The notes beneath the pieces are model-generated. The model did no database searches and had not been told where the DNA came from. It was given only the letters and a program-made list of their open reading frames with translations. The translations under genes were made by a program, and so were the position numbers. This document shows, piece after piece, positions 24,723-33,648 of a stretch of DNA of 64,000 nucleotides (position 1 is its first letter; every line of letters starts with the position of its first letter). The stretch lies in assembly GCF_040362915.1 (NCBI RefSeq), contig NZ_AP029612.1, positions 1,302,001 to 1,366,000 of the forward strand, written 5' to 3'. This DNA is from Sediminibacterium sp. KACHI17 (GTDB taxonomy: Bacteria; Bacteroidota; Bacteroidia; Chitinophagales; Chitinophagaceae).

Positions 24723-25481
24723 ATGTTTTTCATCTTCTCGAAACTGCTTTATTTTCTTTTAATACCATTCAATTGGATCATCATCTTATTGATTAGTATT
24801 TATTGCATTAAATCGGCTAAACAAAAAAGAAGGTTAGCAATTATTACAGTTCTAATAACATTACTGTTTACCAATCCATGGCTGTACAAAACAGCTAATA
24901 AATATTGGCAAGCTGACTTTAAAGAATTATCAGCAATAAAAAACTATGAGCTAGGTATTTTGCTTACCGGCATGGTTCAATTCGATACCAAGGATCGGGG
25001 TTTCTTTGGTTCTGCTGCGGATCGATTCATTCAAACCGCTACACTTTATCATACCGGAAAAATCAAAAAGATTCTCGTTACAGGAGGTAGTGGATCATTG
25101 CTGCATACCTACAAATCCGAAGCTGTATTCCTCAAGGAAATGTTGGTCAATAATAAAATCCCCGAAAAAGATATCATTGTTGAACCAGATGCCAGAAACA
25201 CTTACGAAAATGCCGTTTTTAGTAAACGCTTAATAGACTCCCTTAAAATAAATACCCCTTCTTTACTCATCACATCTGCATTACACATGAGAAGGTCGAC
25301 AGCTGTTTTTACTAAAGCAGGCATTCAGTTTGACTATTATGCCGCCGACTTTAAAGAAGTAGACGACTATTTTTCAATGGATAATACTTTGGTACCCGAT
25401 GCAAAACTCTTAAAAGACTGGAGCCATTTGATAAAGGAGATAGTTGGACTTTGGGTATATAAACTAACCGGAAAAGCTTAG
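24723..25481 (+). CDS. YdcF/ElyC-family (DUF218) membrane-anchored protein
   Basis: A 252-residue protein with two or three N-terminal hydrophobic helices (to about residue 60) and a DUF218 domain: GILLTGMVQFDTKDRG, KKILVTGGSGSLL, EPDARNTYENAVFSKRL and LLITSALHMRRSTAVFTKAG. ElyC and SanA of this family act in envelope or lipid-carrier homeostasis in E. coli; here only the family level is certain. It ends directly next to the stop of the convergent yigZ-like gene. Confidence 0.85.
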   Translation: MFFIFSKLLYFLLIPFNWIIILLISIYCIKSAKQKRRLAIITVLITLLFTNPWLYKTANKYWQADFKELSAIKNYELGILLTGMVQFDTKDRGFFGSAADRFIQTATLYHTGKIKKILVTGGSGSLLHTYKSEAVFLKEMLVNNKIPEKDIIVEPDARNTYENAVFSKRLIDSLKINTPSLLITSALHMRRSTAVFTKAGIQFDYYAADFKEVDDYFSMDNTLVPDAKLLKDWSHLIKEIVGLWVYKLTGKA

Positions 25482-26093
25482 CTATTTAGACTTTTGAATG
25501 GTTACGGTATGCAACTCCTTAAATCTGTACAATACTTCATCCAGTCTGCTTTTTGGTATACCGATCTTCAATAAGCAGAAAAGTTGCATTTCTTGATGAA
25601 GAACGCTGCAATTGAATTGTTTTACAACCATCATGACTTCATTCATCGTAGTATAATCAAAATTCACATCATAAATGATCTCTACAGGCTTTTGTATGAC
25701 CGGGATCATTTGTAATGCCATTGCCGCCGATGATTTATATGCATTGATCAATCCCGGCACACCTAATAAAGTACCGCCAAAATATCGCACAACAATTACA
25801 CCGGTATCTGTCAACCCTTTACTATCAATTTGCCCTAAAATAGGTTTACCTGCAGAACCAGATGGTTCACCATCATCACTGACTCTGAATTGATGTCCAT
25901 CTAGCCCCAATCGATAAGCAAAGCAATGATGTACTGCTTTGGGATGCTCTTTTTTAAGCAGCTGCAATTGCTGTTTAAAATCATCAGGTGTGATCATCGG
26001 AAAAGCATGCGCCATAAAGCGGCTTCCCCGATCTTTAAATTCAGCAAATCCATGCCTATCAATGGTTTGGTAATATTCGTTTTCCGTCATCAT
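25482..26093 (-). CDS. YigZ/IMPACT family protein
   Basis: A 203-residue cytoplasmic protein of the IMPACT/UPF0029 family. The N-terminal domain has SRFMAHAFPMIT, HPKAVHHCFAYRLG, FRVSDDGEPSGSAGKPILG and GVIVVRYFGGTLLGVPGLI, all signature motifs, followed by the DUF1949 C-terminal domain. IMPACT proteins influence translation in eukaryotes; the bacterial role is unclear. The start overlaps the stop of the upstream transporter (ATGA), so it is in an operon ribD-DMT-yigZ. Confidence 0.93.
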   Translation of the reverse strand: MMTENEYYQTIDRHGFAEFKDRGSRFMAHAFPMITPDDFKQQLQLLKKEHPKAVHHCFAYRLGLDGHQFRVSDDGEPSGSAGKPILGQIDSKGLTDTGVIVVRYFGGTLLGVPGLINAYKSSAAMALQMIPVIQKPVEIIYDVNFDYTTMNEVMMVVKQFNCSVLHQEMQLFCLLKIGIPKSRLDEVLYRFKELHTVTIQKSK

Positions 26094-26977
26094 GCTAACT
26101 GATCTCCAAAAGCGATTAAATAAATAGCTACCAGTGACAATAAAATCCCCAACCAATTGATGATTGTAAGACGTTCTTTGAACAAAAGCCATGCTACCAC
26201 AGCACTAAACAATACTATACCCATATTGTTAACGGGAATACTTGCACTTGTTTGCCATGGACTTGCCTGTAAGAAATGAACCAAACACCAGATGGAGAAA
26301 TAATTGGGTATACCAATCAATACACCTGCAAATAAATTTTTCCAAACAAAGTGTTGCTTTCTTCTAATGAGTTGTATCAACAAGATCAAAGATCCAATCG
26401 TAGCCGCAGAGAAAAATGAACTCACCAAATAATCATTACTGTTTTCGGTTGTAACATATGTTAATTGTACGTGATTGATCAAGGCATCCAATAGACCACT
26501 ACTCACGAATAACACAAACGGAAGCAAATAGATCCATCCATTTCTTTTTGTTGTAGTCTCGTTTTTAGCCTTTGTATAACAGGTTAATACCACAGCCAAT
26601 AAAGCCAGCACTACTCCTACTGCTTTCCATCCCGCTACTGTTTCCCGATAGAGATACACAGATAACACAACAGGAATGATAAGCGATAGCTTGTTAGCAA
26701 CTGAAGCAACAGCTACTCCATTTTTTTGTGCTGTGATAGCCACAATATTAAAAATGCTGACAAACATCACACCCATGATCATGGCCCATCCAAACCAGGG
26801 AGTTTGCATATTTTCCGCATGTATCGGGAAAGCTCCATTCACAATACTACCTGTAATAACACAAGTGATATAATTGAATACAATAGCCTGAAAGACATTC
26901 ACACCATATTTTTCACAAGCCTTAAAGGAAAGTGTGAGATAACTTGTAAGCACTATACTGCCGATCAAATATATCAT
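26090..26977 (-). CDS. DMT-superfamily transporter (EamA-like)
   Basis: A 295-residue permease with about ten membrane helices, starting MIYLIGSIVLTSYLTLSFKA. The charged loops between helices and the two-repeat layout are those of the DMT superfamily. It sits between ribD and yigZ with four-base overlaps at both ends, so it belongs to a translationally coupled operon. A flavin or precursor substrate is possible from context only, and unproven. Confidence 0.82.
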   Translation of the reverse strand: MIYLIGSIVLTSYLTLSFKACEKYGVNVFQAIVFNYITCVITGSIVNGAFPIHAENMQTPWFGWAMIMGVMFVSIFNIVAITAQKNGVAVASVANKLSLIIPVVLSVYLYRETVAGWKAVGVVLALLAVVLTCYTKAKNETTTKRNGWIYLLPFVLFVSSGLLDALINHVQLTYVTTENSNDYLVSSFFSAATIGSLILLIQLIRRKQHFVWKNLFAGVLIGIPNYFSIWCLVHFLQASPWQTSASIPVNNMGIVLFSAVVAWLLFKERLTIINWLGILLSLVAIYLIAFGDQLA

Positions 26978-28035
26978 ACTGTGATCTTGATTTTTTGAGA
27001 GAGGTATATCTTTATCTGATCTGTCGCTGAATTGAGCGAATCAAGAAAATGAGGTTCGTGAATACGCGGGGCTGCTAATCCGGACCCAATTCGTAAAGAA
27101 GTATTAGTGATAACACGAGCTTCATCCCATCGTTCTTCATCAATAAAAGATTGCAATAATTTAACTCCGCCTTCTACCAGAATACTTTGAATTCCTTGTT
27201 GGTAACAATATGCAAAAAGCTGATCGATGAAGGACCGATCACTACTGATCTTTACAAATCTAAGATGCCCTTGAACTTCGTCTTTCTGTAGATTGAAAAT
27301 TACCACCGGCTCATCATCATTGAACATGGTTAAATGGCCCGGTATTCGTAAATGTTTGTCAACAACCAATCGTAAAGGGGATTTACCAAACCAATATCTA
27401 TTTGTCAGCGAAGGGTTATCCTTGATCGCTGTATCTGTACCGATCAAGATAGCAGCTTCTTCACTACGCCATCGATGAACGATTCGATTTGTTTGTTCCC
27501 GGGTGATCAATAATCGATCATTCGAATTCCCGGCCATAAAACCATCATCAGTTTGCGCCCATTTCAAAATCACATAAGGCTGCTGTTGTTGGTGGAATTT
27601 AAAAAATCGTCTATTCAGTTCAACCGCTTCACGTTCCAATACACCGGTGATCACTTCAATTCCTGCTTTTTGTAACTGTTCTATTCCTTTTCCATTGACT
27701 GCCGCAAAAGGATCTCTACAGGCTATGATTACTTTAGGGATCTTTTTATCAATGATCAGTTGACTACAGGGCGGCGTTTTACCAAAATGCGCACAAGGTT
27801 CTAATGATACATAGAGTGTTGAATCCGGTATTAAATGTTCATCTGATGGATCAACAGCATGAATACAATTGACCTCGGCGTGTGGACCTCCATATTTTTT
27901 ATGCCAGCCTTCTCCTATGATCCTGTTCTGATATACCAATACTGCTCCGACCATTGGATTGGGTGATACAAAGCCGGCACCCAGGCGGGCCAGCTCCAGA
28001 CAACGAAACATATATTGTTGATGAAGATCAGACAT
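26974..28035 (-). CDS. ribD: Bifunctional riboflavin deaminase/reductase RibD
   Basis: Second and third steps of riboflavin synthesis from GTP: deaminates, then NADPH-reduces, the pyrimidine intermediate. The 353-residue protein has an N-terminal deaminase with zinc motif HAEVNCI and EPCAHFGKTPPC, the VSPNPMVGAVLVY start, and a C-terminal reductase (VILKWAQTDDGFMAG, IGTDTAIKDNPSLTNR, ILVEGGVKLLQSF). No FMN riboswitch is visible in the 43 bases upstream. First gene of the operon with the DMT and yigZ genes; divergent from prmC. Confidence 0.96.
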   Translation of the reverse strand: MSDLHQQYMFRCLELARLGAGFVSPNPMVGAVLVYQNRIIGEGWHKKYGGPHAEVNCIHAVDPSDEHLIPDSTLYVSLEPCAHFGKTPPCSQLIIDKKIPKVIIACRDPFAAVNGKGIEQLQKAGIEVITGVLEREAVELNRRFFKFHQQQQPYVILKWAQTDDGFMAGNSNDRLLITREQTNRIVHRWRSEEAAILIGTDTAIKDNPSLTNRYWFGKSPLRLVVDKHLRIPGHLTMFNDDEPVVIFNLQKDEVQGHLRFVKISSDRSFIDQLFAYCYQQGIQSILVEGGVKLLQSFIDEERWDEARVITNTSLRIGSGLAAPRIHEPHFLDSLNSATDQIKIYLSQKIKITV

Positions 28036-28078
28036 AAGGAATGGACAAAAATAGCCAAATGGTGCTTAACATTGCAGC

Positions 28079-28930
28079 ATGACCATTGAATCGGCCAAAG
28101 ATCAACTTATTCAACAACTGTCTTCGCTTTATGAAGCGAGGGAGGCTGCCAGCATTACGCATTTAGTGCTGGAGCATCTTACGGGTATGAATAAGACCGA
28201 CAGAATGATGCATAAGCATCAAAATCTTTCTGCTACGCAAGAAGATCAACTGATCGAGATCATTGCAGCGCTAATGAATCACAGACCCATTCAATATGTA
28301 TTGGGAGAAGCATGGTTTAGCGGGATGAAGTTCCTTGTCAATGAACATACTTTGATACCCAGACCTGAAACTGAGGAACTCATTGAATGGATCAAAGCTA
28401 CCGCAAACCCTGAGCCTCAAAAGATCCTGGACATTGGAACGGGTAGCGGGTGTATTCCCATCGCTTTGAAAAAGGAATTTCCACTTTGGCAGCTCTCGGC
28501 CCTGGATGTAAGTGATGATACCCTACAAGTAGCACAACAAAATGCAGCTTCGAATAATGTATGGGTTGATTTCATTTGTATGGATTTTTTGAATGAAACA
28601 TTATGGTCTGGTCTACCTGATTATAACATAATCGTCAGTAATCCACCCTATATCAAAAAATCAGAGAAAGAGAGCATGTCGGCGCATGTGGTAGATCATG
28701 AGCCACATATTGCATTGTTTGTTCCTGATGAAGATGCATTGATCTTCTATAAAAAAATAGCAAACTTTGGACTTTCACATCTTAAAAAGCAAGGGAAATT
28801 ATTTTTAGAGATCAATCAACTGTTGGGAAAAGAAGTATGTGAACTATTGGAAAAGCAAGGCTATCATACAATCCTGAGAAAAGACCTGCATGGCAATGAT
28901 CGTATGATCATGGCCACCATTGTTCATTAG
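28079..28930 (+). CDS. prmC: Peptide chain release factor N5-glutamine methyltransferase
   Basis: Methylates the GGQ glutamine of release factors RF1 and RF2 using S-adenosylmethionine. The 283-residue protein is of normal size. Motifs: IPRPETEELIEWI, KILDIGTGSGCIPIAL (SAM-binding) and IIVSNPPYIKKSE, with the catalytic NPPY. An N-terminal helical substrate-binding domain covers residues 1-90 and contains RPIQYVLGEAWF. Starts 43 bases from the divergent ribD. Confidence 0.95.
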   Translation: MTIESAKDQLIQQLSSLYEAREAASITHLVLEHLTGMNKTDRMMHKHQNLSATQEDQLIEIIAALMNHRPIQYVLGEAWFSGMKFLVNEHTLIPRPETEELIEWIKATANPEPQKILDIGTGSGCIPIALKKEFPLWQLSALDVSDDTLQVAQQNAASNNVWVDFICMDFLNETLWSGLPDYNIIVSNPPYIKKSEKESMSAHVVDHEPHIALFVPDEDALIFYKKIANFGLSHLKKQGKLFLEINQLLGKEVCELLEKQGYHTILRKDLHGNDRMIMATIVH

Positions 28931-28931
28931 A

Positions 28932-29333
28932 TCATTGACCCGAGTTATCCACTGCCATTACAGGTGTTGCTCCCAATTTCTTGATGACTTGCATTACTTT
29001 GATCGCTGTGCCCAAATGCGAAGTACTATCGCCATTGATCACTACTGAAGGCTTTTCTGTTTCCTTAGAAAGAAATGCTTTCAGTTCAGGTTCCAGTTGA
29101 TCTAAAGTGGTTCTTTGTGAACCGATATAGAGATTTTGATCTTTATCTACCGTGATCACAACCGTTTGTTTCGATTTAGTATCACTCTTAGCTTTTGGAT
29201 TAGAGACTTTGATCACATTCGGATTAGCGAGGGTTGAAACGATCAGAAAGAACAGTAACAGAATGAACAAGATATCATTCAGTGCGCCTGTATGCATTTC
29301 GGGATGTGTTCTTAATCTTTTTCTGATGTTCAT
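28932..29333 (-). CDS. exbD: ExbD/TolR-family biopolymer transport protein
   Basis: A 133-residue subunit of the proton-driven motor that energises TonB-dependent outer-membrane transport. A short cytoplasmic N-terminus is followed by one membrane helix (about 18-38, LNDILFILLLFFLIVSTLA, with the conserved Asp) and a periplasmic domain that ends VIKKLGATPVMAVDN. Only one ExbD is present, although Bacteroidota clusters often have two and a tonB. It lies 23 bases after exbB on the same strand. Confidence 0.93.
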   Translation of the reverse strand: MNIRKRLRTHPEMHTGALNDILFILLLFFLIVSTLANPNVIKVSNPKAKSDTKSKQTVVITVDKDQNLYIGSQRTTLDQLEPELKAFLSKETEKPSVVINGDSTSHLGTAIKVMQVIKKLGATPVMAVDNSGQ

Positions 29334-29356
29334 ATACTGACTTTACCGATGTTCAA

Positions 29357-30040
29357 TTAACGTGTAGGTTCCTGTAGGATATCGATGAATTCTGCACTGG
29401 CAGCTTCCATTTTATTGGCTGTCTTATCGATCTGTGTACTCAGAAAATTATGGCCTACATAGGCGATCAATCCAATGATCAAACCGGTTGCTGAAGTGAT
29501 CATTTTGGTATAGATACCGCCTGCAATGGTATTCAATGTATATTCTCCTGTAGATGCGATCCCATAAAACAATTGCACCATTCCCACGATCGTTCCGAGA
29601 AATCCAAACATAGGTGCAATACCTGCGATCAATGATAGAATATTCAGGTTACGTTCCATGCTATACATTTCCAGCTTACCTACATTCTCCATGCTCTTCT
29701 CGATCGCATCCAAAGGTTTACCAATACGCTGAATGCCTTTATCAATGATTCTTGCTACTGGGTTATTCGTATTTTTAGCGATGTTGCGCGCAGCTTGTAC
29801 ATTACCTGACATGATATTATCACGAATAATATTCATGAAGTTCGGTTCAATACGTGAAGCTTTGCGAATAGCCATGAGTCTTTCAACAAATACAAAAATG
29901 GCTACTATCAGTAAGCCATATAATGGATACATGATCCAACCACCTTTCTGTAACAAACTCCACATGGATATTTTTTCCGCTGCTGCTGCTACTGTATTGG
30001 TTGCCTGTTGTAAACTATCGATCTGCAGAAAATAGAACAT
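29357..30040 (-). CDS. exbB: ExbB/MotA/TolQ-family proton channel protein
   Basis: A 227-residue membrane protein with three membrane segments: GGWIMYPLYGLLIVAIFVFV, and the pair around ILSLIAGIAPMFGFLGTIVG and ITSATGLIIGLIAYVG. The GTIVGM motif and following helix are typical of ExbB. It forms the proton channel with ExbD for TonB energisation, probably serving the SusC-like receptor encoded further along among others (inference). First gene of the pair; no tonB is adjacent. Confidence 0.93.
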   Translation of the reverse strand: MFYFLQIDSLQQATNTVAAAAEKISMWSLLQKGGWIMYPLYGLLIVAIFVFVERLMAIRKASRIEPNFMNIIRDNIMSGNVQAARNIAKNTNNPVARIIDKGIQRIGKPLDAIEKSMENVGKLEMYSMERNLNILSLIAGIAPMFGFLGTIVGMVQLFYGIASTGEYTLNTIAGGIYTKMITSATGLIIGLIAYVGHNFLSTQIDKTANKMEAASAEFIDILQEPTR

Positions 30041-30192
30041 ACCTGTTGATTTGTGTTAGGCTAAAATTAGACCCTAACACAAAAGAAAGGTCTGCATGTG
30101 AATAAAATTAACGGTCAAGGGCTTTTTAGGAAAGCTTTTGCACATAAGTGATGTGGGGAGGGTCGATTTCACGAGGTCTTAACAGTTTGGAG

Positions 30193-30270
30193 AGTTGACA
30201 GATGATAGTTGACAGTTGACAGTAAAGAACTTTGCTCCTGTCAACTGTCAACCACAAACTGTCAACTATT
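30193..30270. repeat. Inverted word-array C (AGTTGACAG words), contains the stop codon of the Band-7 gene
   Basis: AGTTGACAG at 30193-30201 and AGTTGACAGTTGACAG at 30207-30222; the complementary CTGTCAACTGTCAAC at 30238-30252 and ACTGTCAACTAT at 30258-30269. The segment folds into a long hairpin. The stop TGA of the Band-7 gene (30264-30262 on the minus strand) is part of a word. The same 12-mer ACTGTCAACTAT occurs at 44512-44523 in gcvP. Confidence 0.85.
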
Positions 30271-31194
30271 ATTCCCCTCTTTCATCTTCATCATCGCCAT
30301 GATCTGTTGCATGGTTCTGTCCATACCGCTGGCACTACCATCGAGGAAGATCACGTTGCCTTTACCGTATTCGGCAAAATTTTTCACCGCTTCTGTCCAC
30401 ATACTGAAGAGGATCACATTGGTATCTAAATTGGCTTGTTTCATTTGTTCTGCGGCCTGACTCATACCTCTGGCTACTTCTTGTCTGAATAAAGCCACAC
30501 CTTGACCACGAAGACGGGCTGCTTCTCTTTCCGCTTCTGCTGCAATTTTAATGGCATTACCTTCTGCCTCTGCAGCTTTTGTTTTGGTGATCAACAAAGC
30601 CTGACCTTCATTTTCTGCTGCAGCTTTGAGGTTATTACTGGCAACCACTTTACTCATGCTTTCCATGATACGGGCATCGAAAGTGATATCATTGATCTGT
30701 AAGTCCTGTAAATGGTAACCCCAGTCTTCCAGTGAAATATCGATCTGTTCCTTCACGAACTCGACGATCTCTCTGCGAAGCAATAATATCTCAGCCTGAC
30801 GCTTCGTTGCTACATAAGAACGAATGCTACCTTCTACAGTTCTGATCAGTGCCTGCATCAGGTCTTTATCACTAATGAATTTGAATGCTACATTCTTGAT
30901 GGTTTCTTCATCCTGATTCAATACTGAATACAGCAGCATGCTCTTAAAATTCACATTTGCCTGATCGATGGTTACTGCCTGAAACTCTAATTCCACAGAG
31001 CGGTTTTGAATACTGACTGTTTTAAATACCTGTTCCAGTAACGGAATTTTTACATTCAAACCGGGTCTGAGTATTCTTCTGTATTTACCAAACATAGTAA
31101 GCACCGCAATGGTACCCTGATTGACGGTTACCAATGATAAAAAAGCAAGCAGGATCAGAACAATGATCCATCCGAAGTTGGTTAGAAATTCCAT
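30262..31194 (-). CDS. SPFH/Band-7 domain membrane protein (stomatin/paraslipin-like)
   Basis: A 310-residue protein with an N-terminal membrane anchor (FGWIIVLILLAFLSLVTV), then an SPFH domain (TIAVLTMFGKYRRILRPGLN, VELEFQAVTIDQANV), and a coiled-coil Ala/Glu-rich region (ENEGQALLITKTKAAEAEGN, AAEAEREAARLRGQG). Paraslipin-type proteins organise membrane microdomains; often linked with NfeD, but no nfeD gene is adjacent here. The last codons and the stop codon come from the repeat array. Confidence 0.9.
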   Translation of the reverse strand: MEFLTNFGWIIVLILLAFLSLVTVNQGTIAVLTMFGKYRRILRPGLNVKIPLLEQVFKTVSIQNRSVELEFQAVTIDQANVNFKSMLLYSVLNQDEETIKNVAFKFISDKDLMQALIRTVEGSIRSYVATKRQAEILLLRREIVEFVKEQIDISLEDWGYHLQDLQINDITFDARIMESMSKVVASNNLKAAAENEGQALLITKTKAAEAEGNAIKIAAEAEREAARLRGQGVALFRQEVARGMSQAAEQMKQANLDTNVILFSMWTEAVKNFAEYGKGNVIFLDGSASGMDRTMQQIMAMMKMKEGNNS

Positions 31195-31274
31195 GATTCA
31201 GCAGTTTTGATTTCACAACTAATGTAATCAATTAGTAGTGGGTCTGAATGCTTTCTTACAGGGAAATGATGGAT

Positions 31275-32126
31275 TTATTTTCGCCACTGTATTTCAGCCA
31301 ATACAGGGAAATGATCGGAAGGAAATTTACCGGAATAAGAATCTGTCAATACACCCCATTTTTTCACTGAAAAATGAGCTGAAATAAAAATGTGATCGAT
31401 GATATCAGCAGTATTGAAGTTTCTTCCAAAATTTTGAAAACTACCGTTGTTGACGTATGGGTATTCGACTTCCCGGAAACTATCTTTCAATATGCCTGAA
31501 TGGGCGATGGACTGGTACCATTCCGTATTGTGATCGCCATTGAAATCACCTGTTAAGATAACAGGGTCATTCCCACTGATGGATCGGATCTTTGCTAACA
31601 ATAATTTACTACTCTCCTTTCTGGCCACCATACCTTGATGATCATAATGTACATTAAAGCAGTAAAAGATTTTACCGGTTGATTTATCTTTCAACTGAAC
31701 CCATGAGCAAATACGATTGATCCGCGCATCCCATCCAAAACCAGGCTTATCAGGTGTTTCAGACAGCCAGAAATCACCACTTTTCAAGAGCGTGAATTTT
31801 TCTTTTTTATAAAAGATCGCGGAGTACTCGCCTTTTGTTTGACCATTATCTCTCCCGATACCGTATCGTTCATATTGGGGCAGCTGTTGTTGGATATCAT
31901 CTAATTGATGTTTTAATCCTTCCTGTGTACCAAATACATCAAAATCATGAAAGCGGATAAGAGCAGCGACATAGGCTTTTCTATCGGTCCATAAGTTGCC
32001 GGAATCACGAGGGTTATCATAGCGAATATTGAAGGTTCCGGTAATGATGGATTGAGCCGATATACTTGAATATAGCACAACTGAAACGCAAGCAGTGACA
32101 ATATAATTTTTGAACAATTGTTTCAT
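31275..32126 (-). CDS. Secreted endonuclease/exonuclease/phosphatase-family protein
   Basis: A 283-residue hydrolase with signal peptide MKQLFKNYIVTACVSVVLYS...ISAQ. EEP-fold motifs: FDVFGTQEGLKHQLDDIQ, FNVHYDHQG, ILTGDFNGDH, ADIIDHIFIS and PSDHFPVLAEI, which include the metal and catalytic residues. In Bacteroidota these act on phosphodiesters or sphingomyelin-like or nucleic acid substrates; the substrate is unknown. Periplasmic or secreted. Start ATG 32126 rather than the upstream TTG 32132. Confidence 0.88.
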   Translation of the reverse strand: MKQLFKNYIVTACVSVVLYSSISAQSIITGTFNIRYDNPRDSGNLWTDRKAYVAALIRFHDFDVFGTQEGLKHQLDDIQQQLPQYERYGIGRDNGQTKGEYSAIFYKKEKFTLLKSGDFWLSETPDKPGFGWDARINRICSWVQLKDKSTGKIFYCFNVHYDHQGMVARKESSKLLLAKIRSISGNDPVILTGDFNGDHNTEWYQSIAHSGILKDSFREVEYPYVNNGSFQNFGRNFNTADIIDHIFISAHFSVKKWGVLTDSYSGKFPSDHFPVLAEIQWRK

Positions 32127-32200
32127 GTACAATGAAAATAGTGATTTTAAAATTCATTTTAAGTCATTATCTTTTATGTCTCAACCTTAAAACAACTGTT

Positions 32201-32851
32201 ATGTTTATTGGACATTTTGGACTTGCGTTTGCTGCAAAAAAATTAAGTCCATCCAACAATCTCGGTGCTTCGATCATGTCAGCTCAATTGCTAGATCTCA
32301 TCTGGCCTATTTTAACGTTGGCGGGGATCGAAAACTTTTCCATAGAACCAGGTATAACAAAGCTGACTCCTTTGAATTTTCAATACTATCCATACTCACA
32401 TAGTTTAATAGCGAGTATATTTCTAGGAGTTATAGTTGGTGTTATCTATTATATGATCAGAAAAGATCGTACCAATGCAATTATTTATGGTGTTTTAGTA
32501 GTGAGCCATTGGGTGCTTGATTTTCTCACACATAGGCCTGATCTTCCTATTTCTTTTTCTGATGAACAGAAATATGGAATGGGGTTATGGAATTATCCGG
32601 CTATTTCTATCATTGTAGAAATTCTCATTTTCATAACAGGTATTTATTTGTACTTCAATCAATCCGTTGAAGAAAATCAAAAAGGTAAATGGCTGCCCTG
32701 GACGATTGTTATTCTATTGGCTATCTTTTTTGTGATGAATATCATAGGTCCACCACCCCCATCAACAAATGCGGTATCGTATTCAGCATTATTGTTATGG
32801 CTATTTGTGGGCTTAGGGTATTGGGCTGAGAAGAACAGGCGACGTATTTAA
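32201..32851 (+). CDS. YdjM-like (DUF457) inner-membrane metal-dependent hydrolase-like protein
   Basis: A 216-residue membrane protein. It begins MFIGHFGLAFAAKKLSP, with QLLDLIWPILTLAG, YPYSHSLIASIFLG and LVVSHWVLDFLTHRPD. The His and Asp residues within these segments are the putative metal ligands of the LexA-binding, inner-membrane associated hydrolase family. About six membrane helices. The shorter start (ATG 32201) fits the family; 23 extra residues upstream do not. Its function is unknown. Confidence 0.72.
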   Translation: MFIGHFGLAFAAKKLSPSNNLGASIMSAQLLDLIWPILTLAGIENFSIEPGITKLTPLNFQYYPYSHSLIASIFLGVIVGVIYYMIRKDRTNAIIYGVLVVSHWVLDFLTHRPDLPISFSDEQKYGMGLWNYPAISIIVEILIFITGIYLYFNQSVEENQKGKWLPWTIVILLAIFFVMNIIGPPPPSTNAVSYSALLLWLFVGLGYWAEKNRRRI

Positions 32852-32875
32852 ATTCAATAGTAGTATATGGATATA

Positions 32876-32903
32876 AAAAGAGGCTACTGTTGTAGCCTCT
32901 TTT
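32876..32903. terminator. Bidirectional terminator between the YdjM-like gene and tRNA-Ala
   Basis: AAAAGAGGCTAC (32876-32887) pairs with 32892-32903 around TGTT; T-rich runs on both sides. Serves the plus-strand gene and the minus-strand tRNA. Confidence 0.85.
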
Positions 32904-32906
32904 CGG

Positions 32907-32980
<74 letters not shown>

Positions 32981-33032
32981 TATCAGGGATTGCAAATGTA
33001 TGTGCTGACTAGTTTTCCGCAAAATTTTTAAT

Positions 33033-33533
33033 CTATATCCATCCCCTCTCCTTATACATCGCATACCCAATCTTCAACGACTCCTTGATCTGTGTAATAA
33101 TCACCGGATCTTGTTTTTTGATATGAAAACAACTTTTCCCTTTCAGACATTTCAATAACTCAGGTTTGAACACTTTTTTCATATCAGGAGCTGCATAAAC
33201 AGGCATATAATAAAAGCCTACATATCCTTTTTGCACCAATATTGCCGCAAACCAAAGCTCATCTTTTTTTCTTCCGTCAATCACCACAGGTTTCTGACTT
33301 ACCAAACATAACATGCCTCCTGTACCTCCAATCATTTTTAGATTCCCTTTTTCATAAGGCAACATCATCTTTTTGATCGCTTCAAAGATGGCCGCCATCT
33401 CCGGCTGTCCGGCAGACTTATCCGCATATTTGATCGTAGGTTCTTTCTTGACCTTTTCAGGTTTCGCTTTCTTTACCGGCGCTACCTTTTTAGTTGCCTT
33501 CTTGACCGCTTTTTTTGCTACCGCTTTTGCCAT
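33033..33533 (-). CDS. DUF1801-like protein with a lysine/alanine-rich N-terminal tail
   Basis: A 166-residue protein. The first 38 residues are histone-H1-like, KAVAKKAVKKATKKVAPVKK, and highly basic. The following domain (about 45-165) resembles DUF1801/YdhG: PEMAAIFEAIKKMMLPYEKG, DGRKKDELWFAAILVQKG, VGFYYMPVYAAPDM and LLKCLKGKSCFHIKK. The tail could bind DNA or RNA (inference). No signal peptide. Downstream is the terminator of the citrate synthase region. Confidence 0.7.
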   Translation of the reverse strand: MAKAVAKKAVKKATKKVAPVKKAKPEKVKKEPTIKYADKSAGQPEMAAIFEAIKKMMLPYEKGNLKMIGGTGGMLCLVSQKPVVIDGRKKDELWFAAILVQKGYVGFYYMPVYAAPDMKKVFKPELLKCLKGKSCFHIKKQDPVIITQIKESLKIGYAMYKERGWI

Positions 33534-33595
33534 AATAGAGATCGTTATTGTTACAAATTAACTCACCCCACTTGCATTTGCAATAACCCCATAAA

Positions 33596-33624
33596 AAAAG
33601 TCCGAAGAACTTCTCCGGACTTTT
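33596..33624 (-). terminator. Terminator of the citrate synthase gene
   Basis: AAAAGTCCGAAGAA (33596-33609) pairs with 33611-33624, one mismatch; on the minus strand it is followed by T-rich sequence. It lies 25 bases after the citrate synthase stop codon. Confidence 0.8.
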
Positions 33625-33648
33625 GACTTTTTACTGTTGATCTTTCAC

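Noticed and set aside
28036-28078. Possible FMN riboswitch before ribD
   Set aside because: Only 43 bases separate ribD and prmC, too short for the aptamer.
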